From: an uncultured Roseobacter sp.
GTDB lineage: Bacteria; Pseudomonadota; Alphaproteobacteria; Rhodobacterales; Rhodobacteraceae
DNA: 64,000 nt
Direction: 5' to 3'
Assembly: GCF_947499265.1 (NCBI RefSeq)
Contig: NZ_CANMNK010000009.1
Location: 1 to 64,000 of the forward strand
Shown here: one piece after another, positions 17,568 to 26,610 of the stretch
Position numbering within the stretch: position 1 is the stretch's first letter
How the letters are laid out: each line of letters opens with the position of its first letter
The notes under the pieces: model-generated
Database searches by the model: none
What the model was told of the DNA's origin: nothing
Seen by the model: only the letters and a program-made list of their open reading frames with translations
Position numbers and translations under genes: made by a program

Positions 17568-18020
17568 CTAGTGGTCGCCCAGATCACCGGGCCACACGCC
17601 GGTCCATTCGTGGTGACCTCTGGCGTTCAGAATGGCCGCCAGTTTGATCCCCTCGTCAGTAGACACCAGAAGGGCCGAGGAGGTGAAAGGCGGTGCTGCG
17701 CGGAGGTTCTTGCGCATCAGATTGGTCTCGTAAGTCCCGATCCAGGTGCCGTCCATGCAGTTTTCCAACCCCAGGGGGCGCCGGTAGATATTGTCGAGCT
17801 GCATGATGTCACACGCCGTCAGGTAGTGATCGAAATTCTTGCGCAACTCCTCCTCTGTCGACAAAAACACCGGCCCATCCTTGGTGACCATCGAAATGGG
17901 CAGGATGATCAGGCTGCGCCATGCCGCGAAATCCCGCTCGATAAAACACGCCGACATCCGGTCCAGCAAATCCTGGAACTCCTGCACGTGAATGGAAGAA
18001 GGCGGTTTCGATGACGGCAA
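17568..18020 (-). CDS. NTF2-like (SnoaL-type) hypothetical protein
   Basis: 150 residues with the cone-shaped NTF2-like pattern: an N-terminal helix pair (EFQDLLDRMSACFIERDFAAW), a strand ILPISMVTKDG, a helix EELRKNFDHYLTACD, then antiparallel strands (TWIGTYETNLMRK, FTSSALLVSTDEGIKLAAI). No catalytic residues can be named. It is last of four small minus-strand genes; the upstream neighbour is a second NTF2-like protein. Confidence 0.65.
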   Translation of the reverse strand: MPSSKPPSSIHVQEFQDLLDRMSACFIERDFAAWRSLIILPISMVTKDGPVFLSTEEELRKNFDHYLTACDIMQLDNIYRRPLGLENCMDGTWIGTYETNLMRKNLRAAPPFTSSALLVSTDEGIKLAAILNARGHHEWTGVWPGDLGDH

Positions 18021-18120
18021 GGTATTTGGGACCCTATCAGAGATGACCTAAGTGCAGCGTTACGGTCATGAGCGTTGCCCAGAACCGCATCAACGATAGG
18101 GTCTGCGGATTGCTATTCCC

Positions 18121-18558
18121 TTAACCTGCGACGCTGTTTTTCTTTTTCGGCAGGATCGCGTCGGCCACAGCGGGCGAGGGCAACTGCAGATATTCCACCA
18201 GCATGATGTTCATCGGCTGGTCCTGCACATGAGACACGAAAAAGCGAATGAAGCTCTTGCCGAGCATCGCACCGCCTTCGCGGTAGTGCGACCATTGCAC
18301 CCAAACCGATTTTCGATCGCCACGCGTAAGCGATTGCGCAATCACATCGCAGGCCGTGTGCGTATAGCCTGCGCCCTGCAACAATTGCCGGTATTTCCCG
18401 TGAGCGTCGACCATCTCCTCTGCGGAGTTCATGACGATCATATGATCCTGATAGTAAACTGCGGTCGGGAAGGAGAAATGCGCCGCGATCCGGTGCAATT
18501 CGCCGGACGTAAAATGCCGGGCCAGTTGTTCGAAATGAGTTTCGAGCGTCAGTTTCAT
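18121..18558 (-). CDS. NTF2-like hypothetical protein
   Basis: 145 residues. The pattern parallels the next gene: helix THFEQLARHFTSGEL, the segment FPTAVYYQDHMIVMNSAEE, a helix HGKYRQLLQGAGY, then strands SVWVQWSHYREGG and SFIRFFVSHV. These suggest the NTF2-like fold. Its ATG overlaps the TGA of the upstream gene by one base (TGATG), so the two are coupled. Function unknown; its pairing with another NTF2-like protein suggests a heteromer or duplication. Confidence 0.65.
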   Translation of the reverse strand: MKLTLETHFEQLARHFTSGELHRIAAHFSFPTAVYYQDHMIVMNSAEEMVDAHGKYRQLLQGAGYTHTACDVIAQSLTRGDRKSVWVQWSHYREGGAMLGKSFIRFFVSHVQDQPMNIMLVEYLQLPSPAVADAILPKKKNSVAG

Positions 18559-18974
18559 CAGGTTCCCCTCCGCTTTTCAAACCCAGCAGTTTCTAGCTGC
18601 GCCCGCACCACAGACAGAACGTCCCGCAGGCTGGGCACACCTTGAAAATGCATCTGCGAGCCGCTTTGTTCCATCAGGTTGCCCATCCAGCGCGGGTTGA
18701 ACCGCGCATATGTCATGACAAGCGGGTCGCTTCCTGACAGCAGAGAGACAACCTCGCGGAGGCTCTCCAGGTTTTCCGCGCTGAGCGGATCGACCGGCCA
18801 CAACAGCGCATCCACCGTCATGGTTGCCGCTTTGGCTCTGAAATCCTCAACACAGGCAAAGCGCAGGACCGACCATCCTGCGTCCTGCATAAATTCAGGG
18901 GCATTCGGAAAGTCGTCGCGCGCGTTCCAAAGAAGCAGGCTATGTGACGGGGTCACAGGGGTGCGAATATGCAT
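18558..18974 (-). CDS. Hypothetical protein, possibly receiver-like alpha/beta fold
   Basis: 138 residues from ATG at 18974, which has a strong AGGAGG nine bases upstream; an earlier in-frame ATG at 19007 precedes this ribosome site and was rejected. Alternating strands and helices (SLLLWNARDDF, GWSVLRFACVEDF, VDALLWPVDPLS, SLLSGSDPLVMTY, LRDVLSVVRAQL) recall a CheY-type receiver. The phospho-acceptor Asp position is occupied by a Trp-Pro-Val-Asp turn, so phosphorylation is doubtful. Identity is uncertain. Confidence 0.6.
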   Translation of the reverse strand: MHIRTPVTPSHSLLLWNARDDFPNAPEFMQDAGWSVLRFACVEDFRAKAATMTVDALLWPVDPLSAENLESLREVVSLLSGSDPLVMTYARFNPRWMGNLMEQSGSQMHFQGVPSLRDVLSVVRAQLETAGFEKRRGT

Positions 18975-19019
18975 TTTCTGCCCCTCCTGACGGGCATGGG
19001 TCTTCAAAAATGAATGGAT

Positions 19020-19265
19020 CTAATTTGTTTGTTCTGATGATGATGTGTCCTGGGCCAGGGACAGGTCTTCCAACCGCGCGGCCAGCAGCAGCAATTCGGC
19101 CACGCGGTGCCCCGGACTATGCTGGGTGACACAATTTGCGGCCTCGTCCACGAAGGCGGCCGCAGCCATCATGCACATGCGATAATTATCCGGATACTGC
19201 CGTTCCGAGGCACGTGTTGCGAGCTGAGACAGCAAGGTGTCGAAGTCACCCGGTGAATGTGTCAT
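19020..19265 (-). CDS. Hypothetical protein, 81 aa
   Basis: A short, mostly helical product (DTLLSQLATRASERQ, then CMMAAAAFVDEAANC, then VAELLLLAARLEDL) with AGAAGGAAAA before the ATG. No family is recognised. It is the first gene of the four-gene minus-strand group and 45 bp separate it from the next start, so co-expression is likely. Confidence 0.55.
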   Translation of the reverse strand: MTHSPGDFDTLLSQLATRASERQYPDNYRMCMMAAAAFVDEAANCVTQHSPGHRVAELLLLAARLEDLSLAQDTSSSEQTN

Positions 19266-19476
19266 GCGTTTTCCTTCTGGTTTTCAAGTCCAAGATTTCA
19301 GTGCGGGATCGAAAACGACCGCTGGCTGAGGATCTTTTTGGTTCAGCCTGCCCGAGTGGCAGCTGATCGGCGCCTTGTGCGAAAAGCGTGACGGAAAAAC
19401 CAGTTTCAAAGGGTATGTAACAGGTTACATCACCTCGTTAGATATTGAAAATATTTGAGTATTTAAGGAAGCACGC

Positions 19477-21129
19477 TTAGAGGCGCGGGGTCATCGCCTT
19501 TGCCAGCGTGACATAGTTTTCGATAAAGGGCGCTGCGGAGTCTTCCTCTGAACACAGGCGCGGTATCGTGACTTTGGCAAAATGCTCCGGGCTGATGTCG
19601 GGCCAGTTGACCTGTTGGCTGCGAATGACATCGGCGGCCGCGTCGGGCCTGCCCAATTTATTCAGCAAGACCGCGCGGCGCATGAAGGTATAGGGGATCT
19701 GAAAAATCAAGGCGGCCTCGGTCTCCGCCTCAAGTGCGGCGCTGTATTCTTCGCGGTGCAAATGCAGCCATGCGATCCAGGTCAGGGTCAGCCAGCGGAT
19801 CGGGTTATCGGGGGAGAGATTGGCGTCAAACCCGATGGCCTCGGCCAGCGTATCATCCGGTGCCACACGACAGGTATAGGGGATCACAAGCGCCAGAAAA
19901 CGCGCCAGATCGTGGCTCCGGTCCAGGGCGACGACGCGGCGCATGGTTTGTTCGCTGTCATGGATATGGCCACTGTGCCATTGCGATTGGGCAACGTTGA
20001 ACATCACATCCGGGTCGAGCGGCGCCAGTTCCAGCGCCCGCTGCGCATGCCAATGGGCCTGGTCACGCAGCGCAGGGGTGTCGGACGGGCCGTAGACATT
20101 GGCCAGATAGGCCAGTTTATCCGCCAGCACGGAATGCGCCGCCCCAAATTCCGGGGATTTTTCCAGCGCCATCTGCATCAACTCGATGCGTTCCAACTCC
20201 CATTCAACCGCATTGGTGGCGGGGCCGGGCACCCATGTCGCCATGACAAAGAGCTGTTCGGGGCTCAGCCGGTTGGGGTCGCGGCCCTCCAGTACATTCT
20301 TGGTGACACCAAAGAGCCGCACACGCAGCTCATTGCCGATGGTCTTGGCCAACGTCTCTTCGAGGCGCTCACCGTTTTGGAGGGCGACGGATTTGGCCCA
20401 GACGGTGCGGCTGGTCTGTGCGTTGATCAATTCCACGCTGGCCTGCTTTTGATCATCCACCTCCAGAATGGCACCGCGCAGGACAAACTCCGCATGGGGG
20501 TGCAGCTTGGCATCTTCGGGTGCCGATAGAACCGTGATCGCCTTATTGCGCGCCAGCACACGGCGTAAGATCAACCCGGCCTGCTGACCGGATTGGTCAC
20601 TGCCTTTGAGATCGTCAATCTGCACCGCAATCGCGTTTTCTGCCGGGTCCTGCCGGGGCGCGTAGAACTCCAGCCACCCGATCCAGAGCAGTGTGGTGGC
20701 AATCGCTGTGACAGCAACGGTCCACCAGTTGCTTTTGCGCTGGCGTGTCGCGCGCGGCTCTGCCGCGATCTGTGCGGTGGGCGTATACGTGGCACGGTGG
20801 GTGATGCTTGGCCGGTAGGTGCCAACCGGAATGTCGATGCGGATGTCGGTATCCGCAAATGTGCTCGCCTCAAAAACGGCGATGGCCGTGCGCAGCCTGC
20901 CAACCTCGACCCGCACGATGCTGTCGGTCGAGGGGTCGAAATCTTCTGACTTGTCGAAGATGTCCAAAGCGATGGTATAGGCCTTGAGCTGGTCGCCCTT
21001 ATCCAACACCTCGGCCTTGGCCAAATGCTCCAGCAGCCGCAACCTGCGCTCGCTCTTGCCCATGGCGCCGGAGGCTCTGATGCGTTCGATGTAAGCGTCG
21101 ACGTCCTGCAATGTGATCGTCGGGGTCAT
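19477..21129 (-). CDS. Membrane-anchored TPR protein with N-terminal CadC-like regulator domain
   Basis: 550 residues. The N-terminal 105 residues (SERRLRLLEHLAKAEVL, KAYTIALDIFDKSEDFDP, DSIVRVEVGRLRTAI, IRIDIPVGTYRPSI) match a domain found at the front of many proteobacterial TPR or adenylate-cyclase-like proteins; it resembles a transcription-regulator head. One membrane span follows near residue 135 (TVAVTAIATTLLWIGWLEF). The periplasmic part has a strand-rich module (about 165-265) and TPR-like helices (about 300-500). The layout suggests a one-component sensor reaching through the inner membrane. It lies upstream of the four small minus-strand genes and could control them. Confidence 0.6.
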   Translation of the reverse strand: MTPTITLQDVDAYIERIRASGAMGKSERRLRLLEHLAKAEVLDKGDQLKAYTIALDIFDKSEDFDPSTDSIVRVEVGRLRTAIAVFEASTFADTDIRIDIPVGTYRPSITHRATYTPTAQIAAEPRATRQRKSNWWTVAVTAIATTLLWIGWLEFYAPRQDPAENAIAVQIDDLKGSDQSGQQAGLILRRVLARNKAITVLSAPEDAKLHPHAEFVLRGAILEVDDQKQASVELINAQTSRTVWAKSVALQNGERLEETLAKTIGNELRVRLFGVTKNVLEGRDPNRLSPEQLFVMATWVPGPATNAVEWELERIELMQMALEKSPEFGAAHSVLADKLAYLANVYGPSDTPALRDQAHWHAQRALELAPLDPDVMFNVAQSQWHSGHIHDSEQTMRRVVALDRSHDLARFLALVIPYTCRVAPDDTLAEAIGFDANLSPDNPIRWLTLTWIAWLHLHREEYSAALEAETEAALIFQIPYTFMRRAVLLNKLGRPDAAADVIRSQQVNWPDISPEHFAKVTIPRLCSEEDSAAPFIENYVTLAKAMTPRL

Positions 21130-21288
21130 GTGGCGGATACTCAGCTAGAGTTTAAAATGCCGTGATCGCAACATCCTAGCTTCAATCCATCACGCGATCA
21201 ACTTATTGGAGAGCGGATGCAAGAAATCCCATTCATGCGTGTATGGTTGCGTCCAACCCTATGCGTTTACGTCAAAGCCGGGGATGAA

Positions 21289-21316
21289 GTGGCGCCTGAA
21301 TAATCGCAGGCGCCAC
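21289..21316 (-). terminator. Hairpin after the LLM monooxygenase gene
   Basis: Perfect 10-bp arms, GTGGCGCCTG (21289-21298) and CAGGCGCCAC (21307-21316), loop of eight, starting 6 bp beyond the stop of the minus-strand gene. No clear T-tract follows on that strand, so termination may be partly Rho-assisted. Confidence 0.5.
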
Positions 21317-21322
21317 CGCGGT

Positions 21323-22513
21323 TTATTCCGCCGGTTCGCTCACCGTTTTTGTGCGGCTTTCCTTTTCGGCGGCATAGTTGGTCTGCGCCGTCTCCACCGC
21401 CTTGGCGTGGATTTCCGCCAGTTCAGGCCGCATTTTCTGCGCGCGCATCGCTGCGTTCATCGTCGACATATGCTGCCCCTGGAAATGCGGGAAGACTTCT
21501 CGGGCGATCAGCTCGTAGCTGCGCCGTGTCGCGTCAAAATTCGCCCAGTTATGCGCCAGCATCAGATAGGCGCCAAAGCCGCCGTTGCTCTGTTTCCAAA
21601 GCCGGTCGATCTGTGCCCGGCACATCTCCGGCGTGCCGATGGCGCCAAAGCCGCTGTCATTGATGAAATCAATCATCTCCTTGGCATTCTGGCCGGGCAT
21701 GGACATTTGCGGGAAGGCGGCAATTTCCTGGAAATAGTTGAACCAGTGTTCAATGCCGTATTCCACATCGCGGTGTGCCTGTTCCATCGTTTCCGCGATG
21801 TGACAGAGGCCCACCAGCCGCCATTTGGACCGATCCGGCATGTGACCGTAGTGTTTGGCCTCTTCCTCGATCACATCCCAATGCAGGGCCAGCGCATCAA
21901 ACCCGGCGGCGGTGGTTGCGCCGATGGAGATCATGCCCGTGCCGTATTTCCCTGCCAGTTTCGGTCCGGTGGGCGAGGCCACAGCGGCGGTGGCAAGGTC
22001 GAAATTGGAGTAGGGGCGCAGATGCAACCGCGCGTCCTTCAGCACCCAGCGATCGTTTTCGAAATTCACCGGCTCATCGGAGCGCAGCAACCGCGTGATG
22101 ACATCGAGCCCGTCCGCCAGCAACCCGCGTGTGTCCTTTTGCGACAGCCCGATCATCGCGGCATCCGTGGGCAGAGAGCCAGGCCCCAACCCCAACATCG
22201 CCCGCCCGCGTGTCAGGTGGTCCAACTGCACGATCTTCTCGGCCACCCAGAGCGGGTTGTGATAGCTGACGGACACAACCCCGGTGCCCAGCTTGATGCG
22301 GCGCGTTCGGGGCGCGGATGTGGCGATCATGATCTCCGGACTGGCGGAAATCTCTGATCCTGCGGAGTGATGCTCGCCGAACCAGACCTCGTCATAGTCG
22401 CACCGGTCGAGCCATTCGACCAGTTCAAGGTCCTGTTCTAGCGCCAGTGTAGGATTGATACCCGGTTTGTGGAACGGGGCCAAAAAAATGCCGAAACGCA
22501 TACGATCCGTCAT
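21323..22513 (-). CDS. LLM-class flavin-dependent oxidoreductase
   Basis: 396 residues, a luciferase-like monooxygenase of the alkanal/limonene-monooxygenase-like group. The TIM-barrel opening RFGIFLAPFH and the conserved YDEVWFGEHH are visible, as are SYHNPLWVAEKIVQLDHLT and RAMLGLGPGS, the flavin-phosphate region. It would need an FMN reductase from elsewhere. The substrate is unknown. The gene stands alone between the TPR protein and the VPLPA-CTERM protein and has its own hairpin downstream. Confidence 0.88.
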   Translation of the reverse strand: MTDRMRFGIFLAPFHKPGINPTLALEQDLELVEWLDRCDYDEVWFGEHHSAGSEISASPEIMIATSAPRTRRIKLGTGVVSVSYHNPLWVAEKIVQLDHLTRGRAMLGLGPGSLPTDAAMIGLSQKDTRGLLADGLDVITRLLRSDEPVNFENDRWVLKDARLHLRPYSNFDLATAAVASPTGPKLAGKYGTGMISIGATTAAGFDALALHWDVIEEEAKHYGHMPDRSKWRLVGLCHIAETMEQAHRDVEYGIEHWFNYFQEIAAFPQMSMPGQNAKEMIDFINDSGFGAIGTPEMCRAQIDRLWKQSNGGFGAYLMLAHNWANFDATRRSYELIAREVFPHFQGQHMSTMNAAMRAQKMRPELAEIHAKAVETAQTNYAAEKESRTKTVSEPAE

Positions 22514-22636
22514 GTGGTTTTACCTCCCTATGTGCCGGGGCGTTGTGCGCCCGGCATTAGGACAGGGTAAACCAAGCAGGCCTATCCACCAATTCAATTT
22601 TAGGTAGCAGGTACCGGCACTTCCGCGCTGGCAGGG

Positions 22637-23257
22637 TCAGGCCGCTTTTTTCTGCCGACGCCGGGCAATCATCCCCAGCCCGCCCAGACCCAGCGCCAAA
22701 AGCGGCAACGTGGCGGGCACAGGCACGGCGACCGGCGTGAAGGTATAGGTCAAATAGGCCGCTTCCCAGGACCCATTGTCGGTGCTGCCGTAAAACCCGA
22801 TCAATTCAGGGGACCATTCCAGATAAAGCATCTCGCCCTTCATCGTTGACCCGTAGAAATCAAAGACTTCATCATAGGGCAGCGAGATGTCGACATCTTC
22901 GGGTGTTGCCTGAGCGCTTTCGTTGTTGTTGCAGGAAAAATTGCCCAGATAGCAGTTGGTCGCGATGCCACGGTTCTCTGACCCGCCGCCGTTTTCGATT
23001 GTGGCGGTGAAGCTGAAAACCTTGCCGATATCGTCATATCCAAAAGGACCGGGCGTGCGGAAAATGTCGTTCAGACCCCACACATCAGAGGATGATTCCA
23101 GAGAGTCATATTCTGTTCTGCCGGAGTCCGTATCGACGATCAGGCCGATCCATTCGATCTTTTCCAATCGCACGTTTTTTTCAAAGGAATGGACGGTGCC
23201 CGCCGTGGCTGAAACACCAAGCGACAGAAAAAACAGGGAACTCAGAAACCGGAACAT
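22637..23257 (-). CDS. VPLPA-CTERM sorting-domain exported protein
   Basis: 206 residues. An N-terminal signal peptide (FLSSLFFLSLGVSATAG) leads a roughly 150-residue strand-rich region. At the C-terminus there is VPVPATLPLLALGLGG followed by a short spacer and RRRQKK. This proline motif, hydrophobic span and basic tail is the VPLPA-CTERM signal, recognised and cleaved by an exosortase. The mature protein is probably displayed or released with extracellular polysaccharide. No exosortase gene is in the window. Confidence 0.85.
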   Translation of the reverse strand: MFRFLSSLFFLSLGVSATAGTVHSFEKNVRLEKIEWIGLIVDTDSGRTEYDSLESSSDVWGLNDIFRTPGPFGYDDIGKVFSFTATIENGGGSENRGIATNCYLGNFSCNNNESAQATPEDVDISLPYDEVFDFYGSTMKGEMLYLEWSPELIGFYGSTDNGSWEAAYLTYTFTPVAVPVPATLPLLALGLGGLGMIARRRQKKAA

Positions 23258-23624
23258 GACACATGCCTCATAATTAAGGAAAAATTAATACTTTAGCACT
23301 TGGACAGGGTTTGTGCTCCGGTTTCAAAGGAAAAGATGGATTGGCGCTTCCCTCAGCGGATTTTGCGCCCATAGGTTGCGGGACCTCAGCGCCGCTCCCC
23401 CTCAAGCGGTGGAAAGTCCTGCATCGGCCCCGTTTTTCAAAGCGCTTTATTGGCCGTTAACCTTTTGATTCGTCTCCAGATAGCGGCGAATTCCATCTTC
23501 GATTGAATTTTCTTGCGCGCCTCGGAGGCCGAATTCACTATCAATCCTTTGAATGCTAAGAGATTGCTGCCCAAAGCGGGCCGACGCGGCGAAAAATGGC
23601 ACTCATCTTAAAGTTGCACTGCTG
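23258..23624. other. Intergenic region without recognisable gene
   Basis: About 370 bp between the exported-protein start and the 3' end of the response regulator. It should contain the promoter for the VPLPA-CTERM gene; no gene, repeat or clear terminator was found. Confidence 0.4.
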
Positions 23625-24332
23625 CTAGGACACGAGGGCCGCGAGCTTGTACCCGACCCCATGTACCGTGCGGATCAGGTCCTCATTCTGCGTTGCGCCG
23701 CCAAGTTTCTTGCGCAGGCGCACGACATGGGCGTCGATGGCCCGGTCGGTGATCTGTACCGAGTTGCCATAGACCGTCGTCAAAATCTGCTCCCGGGTCA
23801 GAACCTCACCCTGCGCATCGGCAAGCGCGCGCAGCAGGGCAAATTCGGTGCTCGTGAGCCGCAGTTCGCTGTCATTGTGAATGTTGCGCACGACCGAGCG
23901 GATCAGATCGATTTCCAGTGCGTCAAAACGCAGCGCCTTGGCGGAAGTTTCAGGGCGCGACCCGCCACCTGCGTAGCGCCGCATCACCGAGCGCATGCGC
24001 GCCAGCAATTCCCGTGGCTCATAGGGTTTGGTGACGTAGTCATCCGCGCCCAGTTCCAGCCCGACAATCCGGTCATAGACCTCATCCCGCGCGGTCAGCA
24101 TGATCAGCGGCGTTTCCATCTCGCTGCGGATGCGCTTGGCCACCTCAAAACCGTCTTCATCCGGCAGGATAAGATCGAGGATGATCAGATCAAAACTTTC
24201 GGTTTCCAGAATTTTGAAGAGCTCAGCCGCGGTGGCCGCGGTCGCAGATTGATACCCGTGACGTGCAAAGAACCGTTCCAGAAAGGAGGTCACCTGCTGG
24301 TCGTCATCAACCACCAGAATTTTCTGTTCCAT
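23625..24332 (-). CDS. OmpR-family response regulator
   Basis: 235 residues from MEQKILVVDDDQQ. The receiver domain (1-118) has the acidic pair DDD, phospho-acceptor Asp in LIILDLILPDEDG (near residue 54), Thr in MLTARDE and Lys in DDYVTKPYEP. The C-terminal winged helix (about 140-235) shows LTSTEFALLRALAD and DRAIDAHVVRLRKKL followed by VHGVGYKL. It is divergent from the hybrid kinase gene, 76 bp apart, and the pair immediately precedes the iodate-reductase-like cluster, making it the leading candidate regulator (inference). The start was placed at 24332; six extra codons upstream (24350) look less likely. Confidence 0.88.
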   Translation of the reverse strand: MEQKILVVDDDQQVTSFLERFFARHGYQSATAATAAELFKILETESFDLIILDLILPDEDGFEVAKRIRSEMETPLIMLTARDEVYDRIVGLELGADDYVTKPYEPRELLARMRSVMRRYAGGGSRPETSAKALRFDALEIDLIRSVVRNIHNDSELRLTSTEFALLRALADAQGEVLTREQILTTVYGNSVQITDRAIDAHVVRLRKKLGGATQNEDLIRTVHGVGYKLAALVS

Positions 24333-24408
24333 ATCCCTACACTCCCACACCCGCAGCTTTAGCGTATTTTAACTTGTGGCGGGCCGCAACTCGCGACAGG
24401 CTGCGGCC

Positions 24409-26610
24409 ATGACAGAGTCCAGAGCCCATGTCTCGATGCACCGCCCCCTGCGCGCAGCCCTGTCAGCTTTGGCATTGGTTCTGGTCACCGTCATTCTGGG
24501 CGGTGTTCTGGGCGCGCTGACGCAGGCGCAATTCAAGGAAGTCCGGCAAAGTTGGCTCGACTATTCAACCGGAACGGAACGCAAAGGCATCCTGATCAGC
24601 GAAGTGCGCGCCTTACTGGGCTATGGCGGCCTGATCCACAATTACAAGAACTTCGTGCTGCGCCAGGAGGATCGCTACCTGGGCGAGACACAGCGGCAAC
24701 TTGTGGAATTCGATGAAGTCCTGTCCCGGTTCCGGGCGCTTGACCTCTCGGGGGACGAAGAGGCCGCGCTCAGCGCGATCGAGCGGACGATTGCGGAATA
24801 CAACGCCAATCTGCCGCTCGCGATCCGCGCTGCGGACGAGGGCTGGTCTGCAGAGCGTACGGACGCACAGGTGCGCGTCGATGACAGCCAGGCGATTGCA
24901 GGGCTGGCACAATTGGAGCGCATCTGGTCGGAGCTGCAGGCGTCGAGCACGCGGCGCTTGCTGGCGGCCGTGGGGCAGGGGCAGCAGCTGATCTGGATCG
25001 GGTTTCTATCGATCGCGGCACTGGTGATGGCGGCTCTGGTCGTGGGGTGGTTGTTGGTCCTGCTCTTTCGCGATCTGCGCCATGCGGTGGCGGATCTGGC
25101 GAATGAATTGTCGGAACGCAAAAGGCTGGAGGCCTCCGAGGGGCGGCTGGCCACCGCTGTTGAGCAGAGCCCGGCGACGATCATAATCACGGACACAAAT
25201 GCGCAGATCCAATATGTGAACGCCAAATTCACACAGCTGACCGGCTGGACGCTGGATGATGTCCGGGGGCAGACGCCCGCGTTCCTGCAATCCGGCGACA
25301 CCGAAGACAGCGTCTACCGCGACATCCGCGCCGGGCTCTCAAATGGCGAAGCCTGGCACGGTATCTTTCGCAACCGCAAGAAGGATGGATCAAGCTATTG
25401 GGCGGAAACGACCATCCTGCCCTTGCTGTCGCCCGAAGGCAGCATCCAGAACTTCATCGGTATCAGCGAGGACATCACCGAAAAACGGCAGGCCCGCGAT
25501 CAGGTCGTGCGCGCGCAAAAACTCGAAGCCGTGGGGCAATTGGCGGGCGGCGTGGCGCATGATTTCAACAACATCCTGACGACAATTGTGGGCTCCGCGC
25601 ATCTGGCATCGCTGGATGCTTCCGAAGGCAGTGATCTTGCCGGAGAGATTGCCCAGATCAACATCGCGGCGCGGCGCGCGCAAAGTCTGGTGAACGAACT
25701 GCTGACCTTTGCGCGGCGTGAGCCCGGAGACATGCGCGCGGTGGATCTTGGGCAGATCATCGAGGAGGTGACCGGGCTGCTCAAGGCCTCGACGCCGCCG
25801 ATGATCACCATCCGTTTCGACCCCGAGGGCGCACACCATTTCGTGCGCGGGGATCCGACGCACCTGCACCAGATCGTCATGAACCTTTGTCGCAACGCCG
25901 CTGAGGCGCTCGAGGGATCACAGGGAACCATCGACCTGAAGCTCTCCGCTGTTGCGCCGCCCGCCAACGCCGCCCCCCGTGCCGAGGGCTGGGTGAGTCT
26001 GACGGTGAGAGATGACGGGCCGGGCATGTCCGCCGAAACCCAGCGGCATCTCTTTGAGCCGTTTTTCACCACCAAGCCACTGGGCAAAAGCTCCGGTCTG
26101 GGGCTGTCCGTGGTCTACGGGCTGGTCAATGAGATGGGGGGCGAGATTTCCTTTGTCAGCGATCTTGGCGCCGGCAGCACCTTCACCATCATTCTGCCCG
26201 GGGCGGAAGCTGCAGAAGAAACTCTGGCGTCGAAGGATGATGCCATCCCGCGCGGCACCGAACGCATTCTGCTGGTGGACGACGAGGCCGAGGTTCTGGG
26301 CACCTTCCGGCGCCTGCTGACGCGGCTGGGGTATCGGGTTGAAGCCTTCAATTCACCCATGACCGCGCTGGAACGCTTCAAGGCGGACCCGGCCCGATTT
26401 GACATCCTGATTTCGGACATGGTGATGCCGGACATGAGCGGCGAAGATCTGGTGCGCGCCGTGCGGGATCTGCGCGACGACATCCCGGTCATCTATTGCT
26501 CTGCCTATAAACCGCGCCGTGTGACCGTGCCGGGCCCTGCACCAATCCTCATCGACAAACCCGTGCAGCCCGCAAAACTGGCGCGGGAAATTCGCACACT
26601 TCTGGACTAA
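24409..26610 (+). CDS. Hybrid sensor histidine kinase with PAS and receiver domains
   Basis: 733 residues from ATG at 24409. The first membrane span is about residues 16-37, followed by a helical periplasmic sensor of about 155 residues (to 193), then a second span at 195-220. Next come a PAS domain (about 245-365, TDTNAQIQYVNAKFTQLTGW), a dimerisation helix with phospho-acceptor His near residue 384 (GGVAHDFNNILT), and an ATPase domain with N-box HQIVMNLCRNAAEAL, DDGPGM and GLGLSVVYGLV. A C-terminal receiver has its Asp near residue 670 (DILISDMVMPD). No HPt domain is seen, so the C-terminal receiver may be autoregulatory. The paired regulator is encoded divergently. Confidence 0.9.
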   Translation: MTESRAHVSMHRPLRAALSALALVLVTVILGGVLGALTQAQFKEVRQSWLDYSTGTERKGILISEVRALLGYGGLIHNYKNFVLRQEDRYLGETQRQLVEFDEVLSRFRALDLSGDEEAALSAIERTIAEYNANLPLAIRAADEGWSAERTDAQVRVDDSQAIAGLAQLERIWSELQASSTRRLLAAVGQGQQLIWIGFLSIAALVMAALVVGWLLVLLFRDLRHAVADLANELSERKRLEASEGRLATAVEQSPATIIITDTNAQIQYVNAKFTQLTGWTLDDVRGQTPAFLQSGDTEDSVYRDIRAGLSNGEAWHGIFRNRKKDGSSYWAETTILPLLSPEGSIQNFIGISEDITEKRQARDQVVRAQKLEAVGQLAGGVAHDFNNILTTIVGSAHLASLDASEGSDLAGEIAQINIAARRAQSLVNELLTFARREPGDMRAVDLGQIIEEVTGLLKASTPPMITIRFDPEGAHHFVRGDPTHLHQIVMNLCRNAAEALEGSQGTIDLKLSAVAPPANAAPRAEGWVSLTVRDDGPGMSAETQRHLFEPFFTTKPLGKSSGLGLSVVYGLVNEMGGEISFVSDLGAGSTFTIILPGAEAAEETLASKDDAIPRGTERILLVDDEAEVLGTFRRLLTRLGYRVEAFNSPMTALERFKADPARFDILISDMVMPDMSGEDLVRAVRDLRDDIPVIYCSAYKPRRVTVPGPAPILIDKPVQPAKLAREIRTLLD

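Noticed and set aside
24333-24408. Intergenic CCGCAAC as a proven regulator box
   Set aside because: One imperfect match only; it is mentioned as a hint beside the repeats before the iodate cluster but is not counted as a feature.
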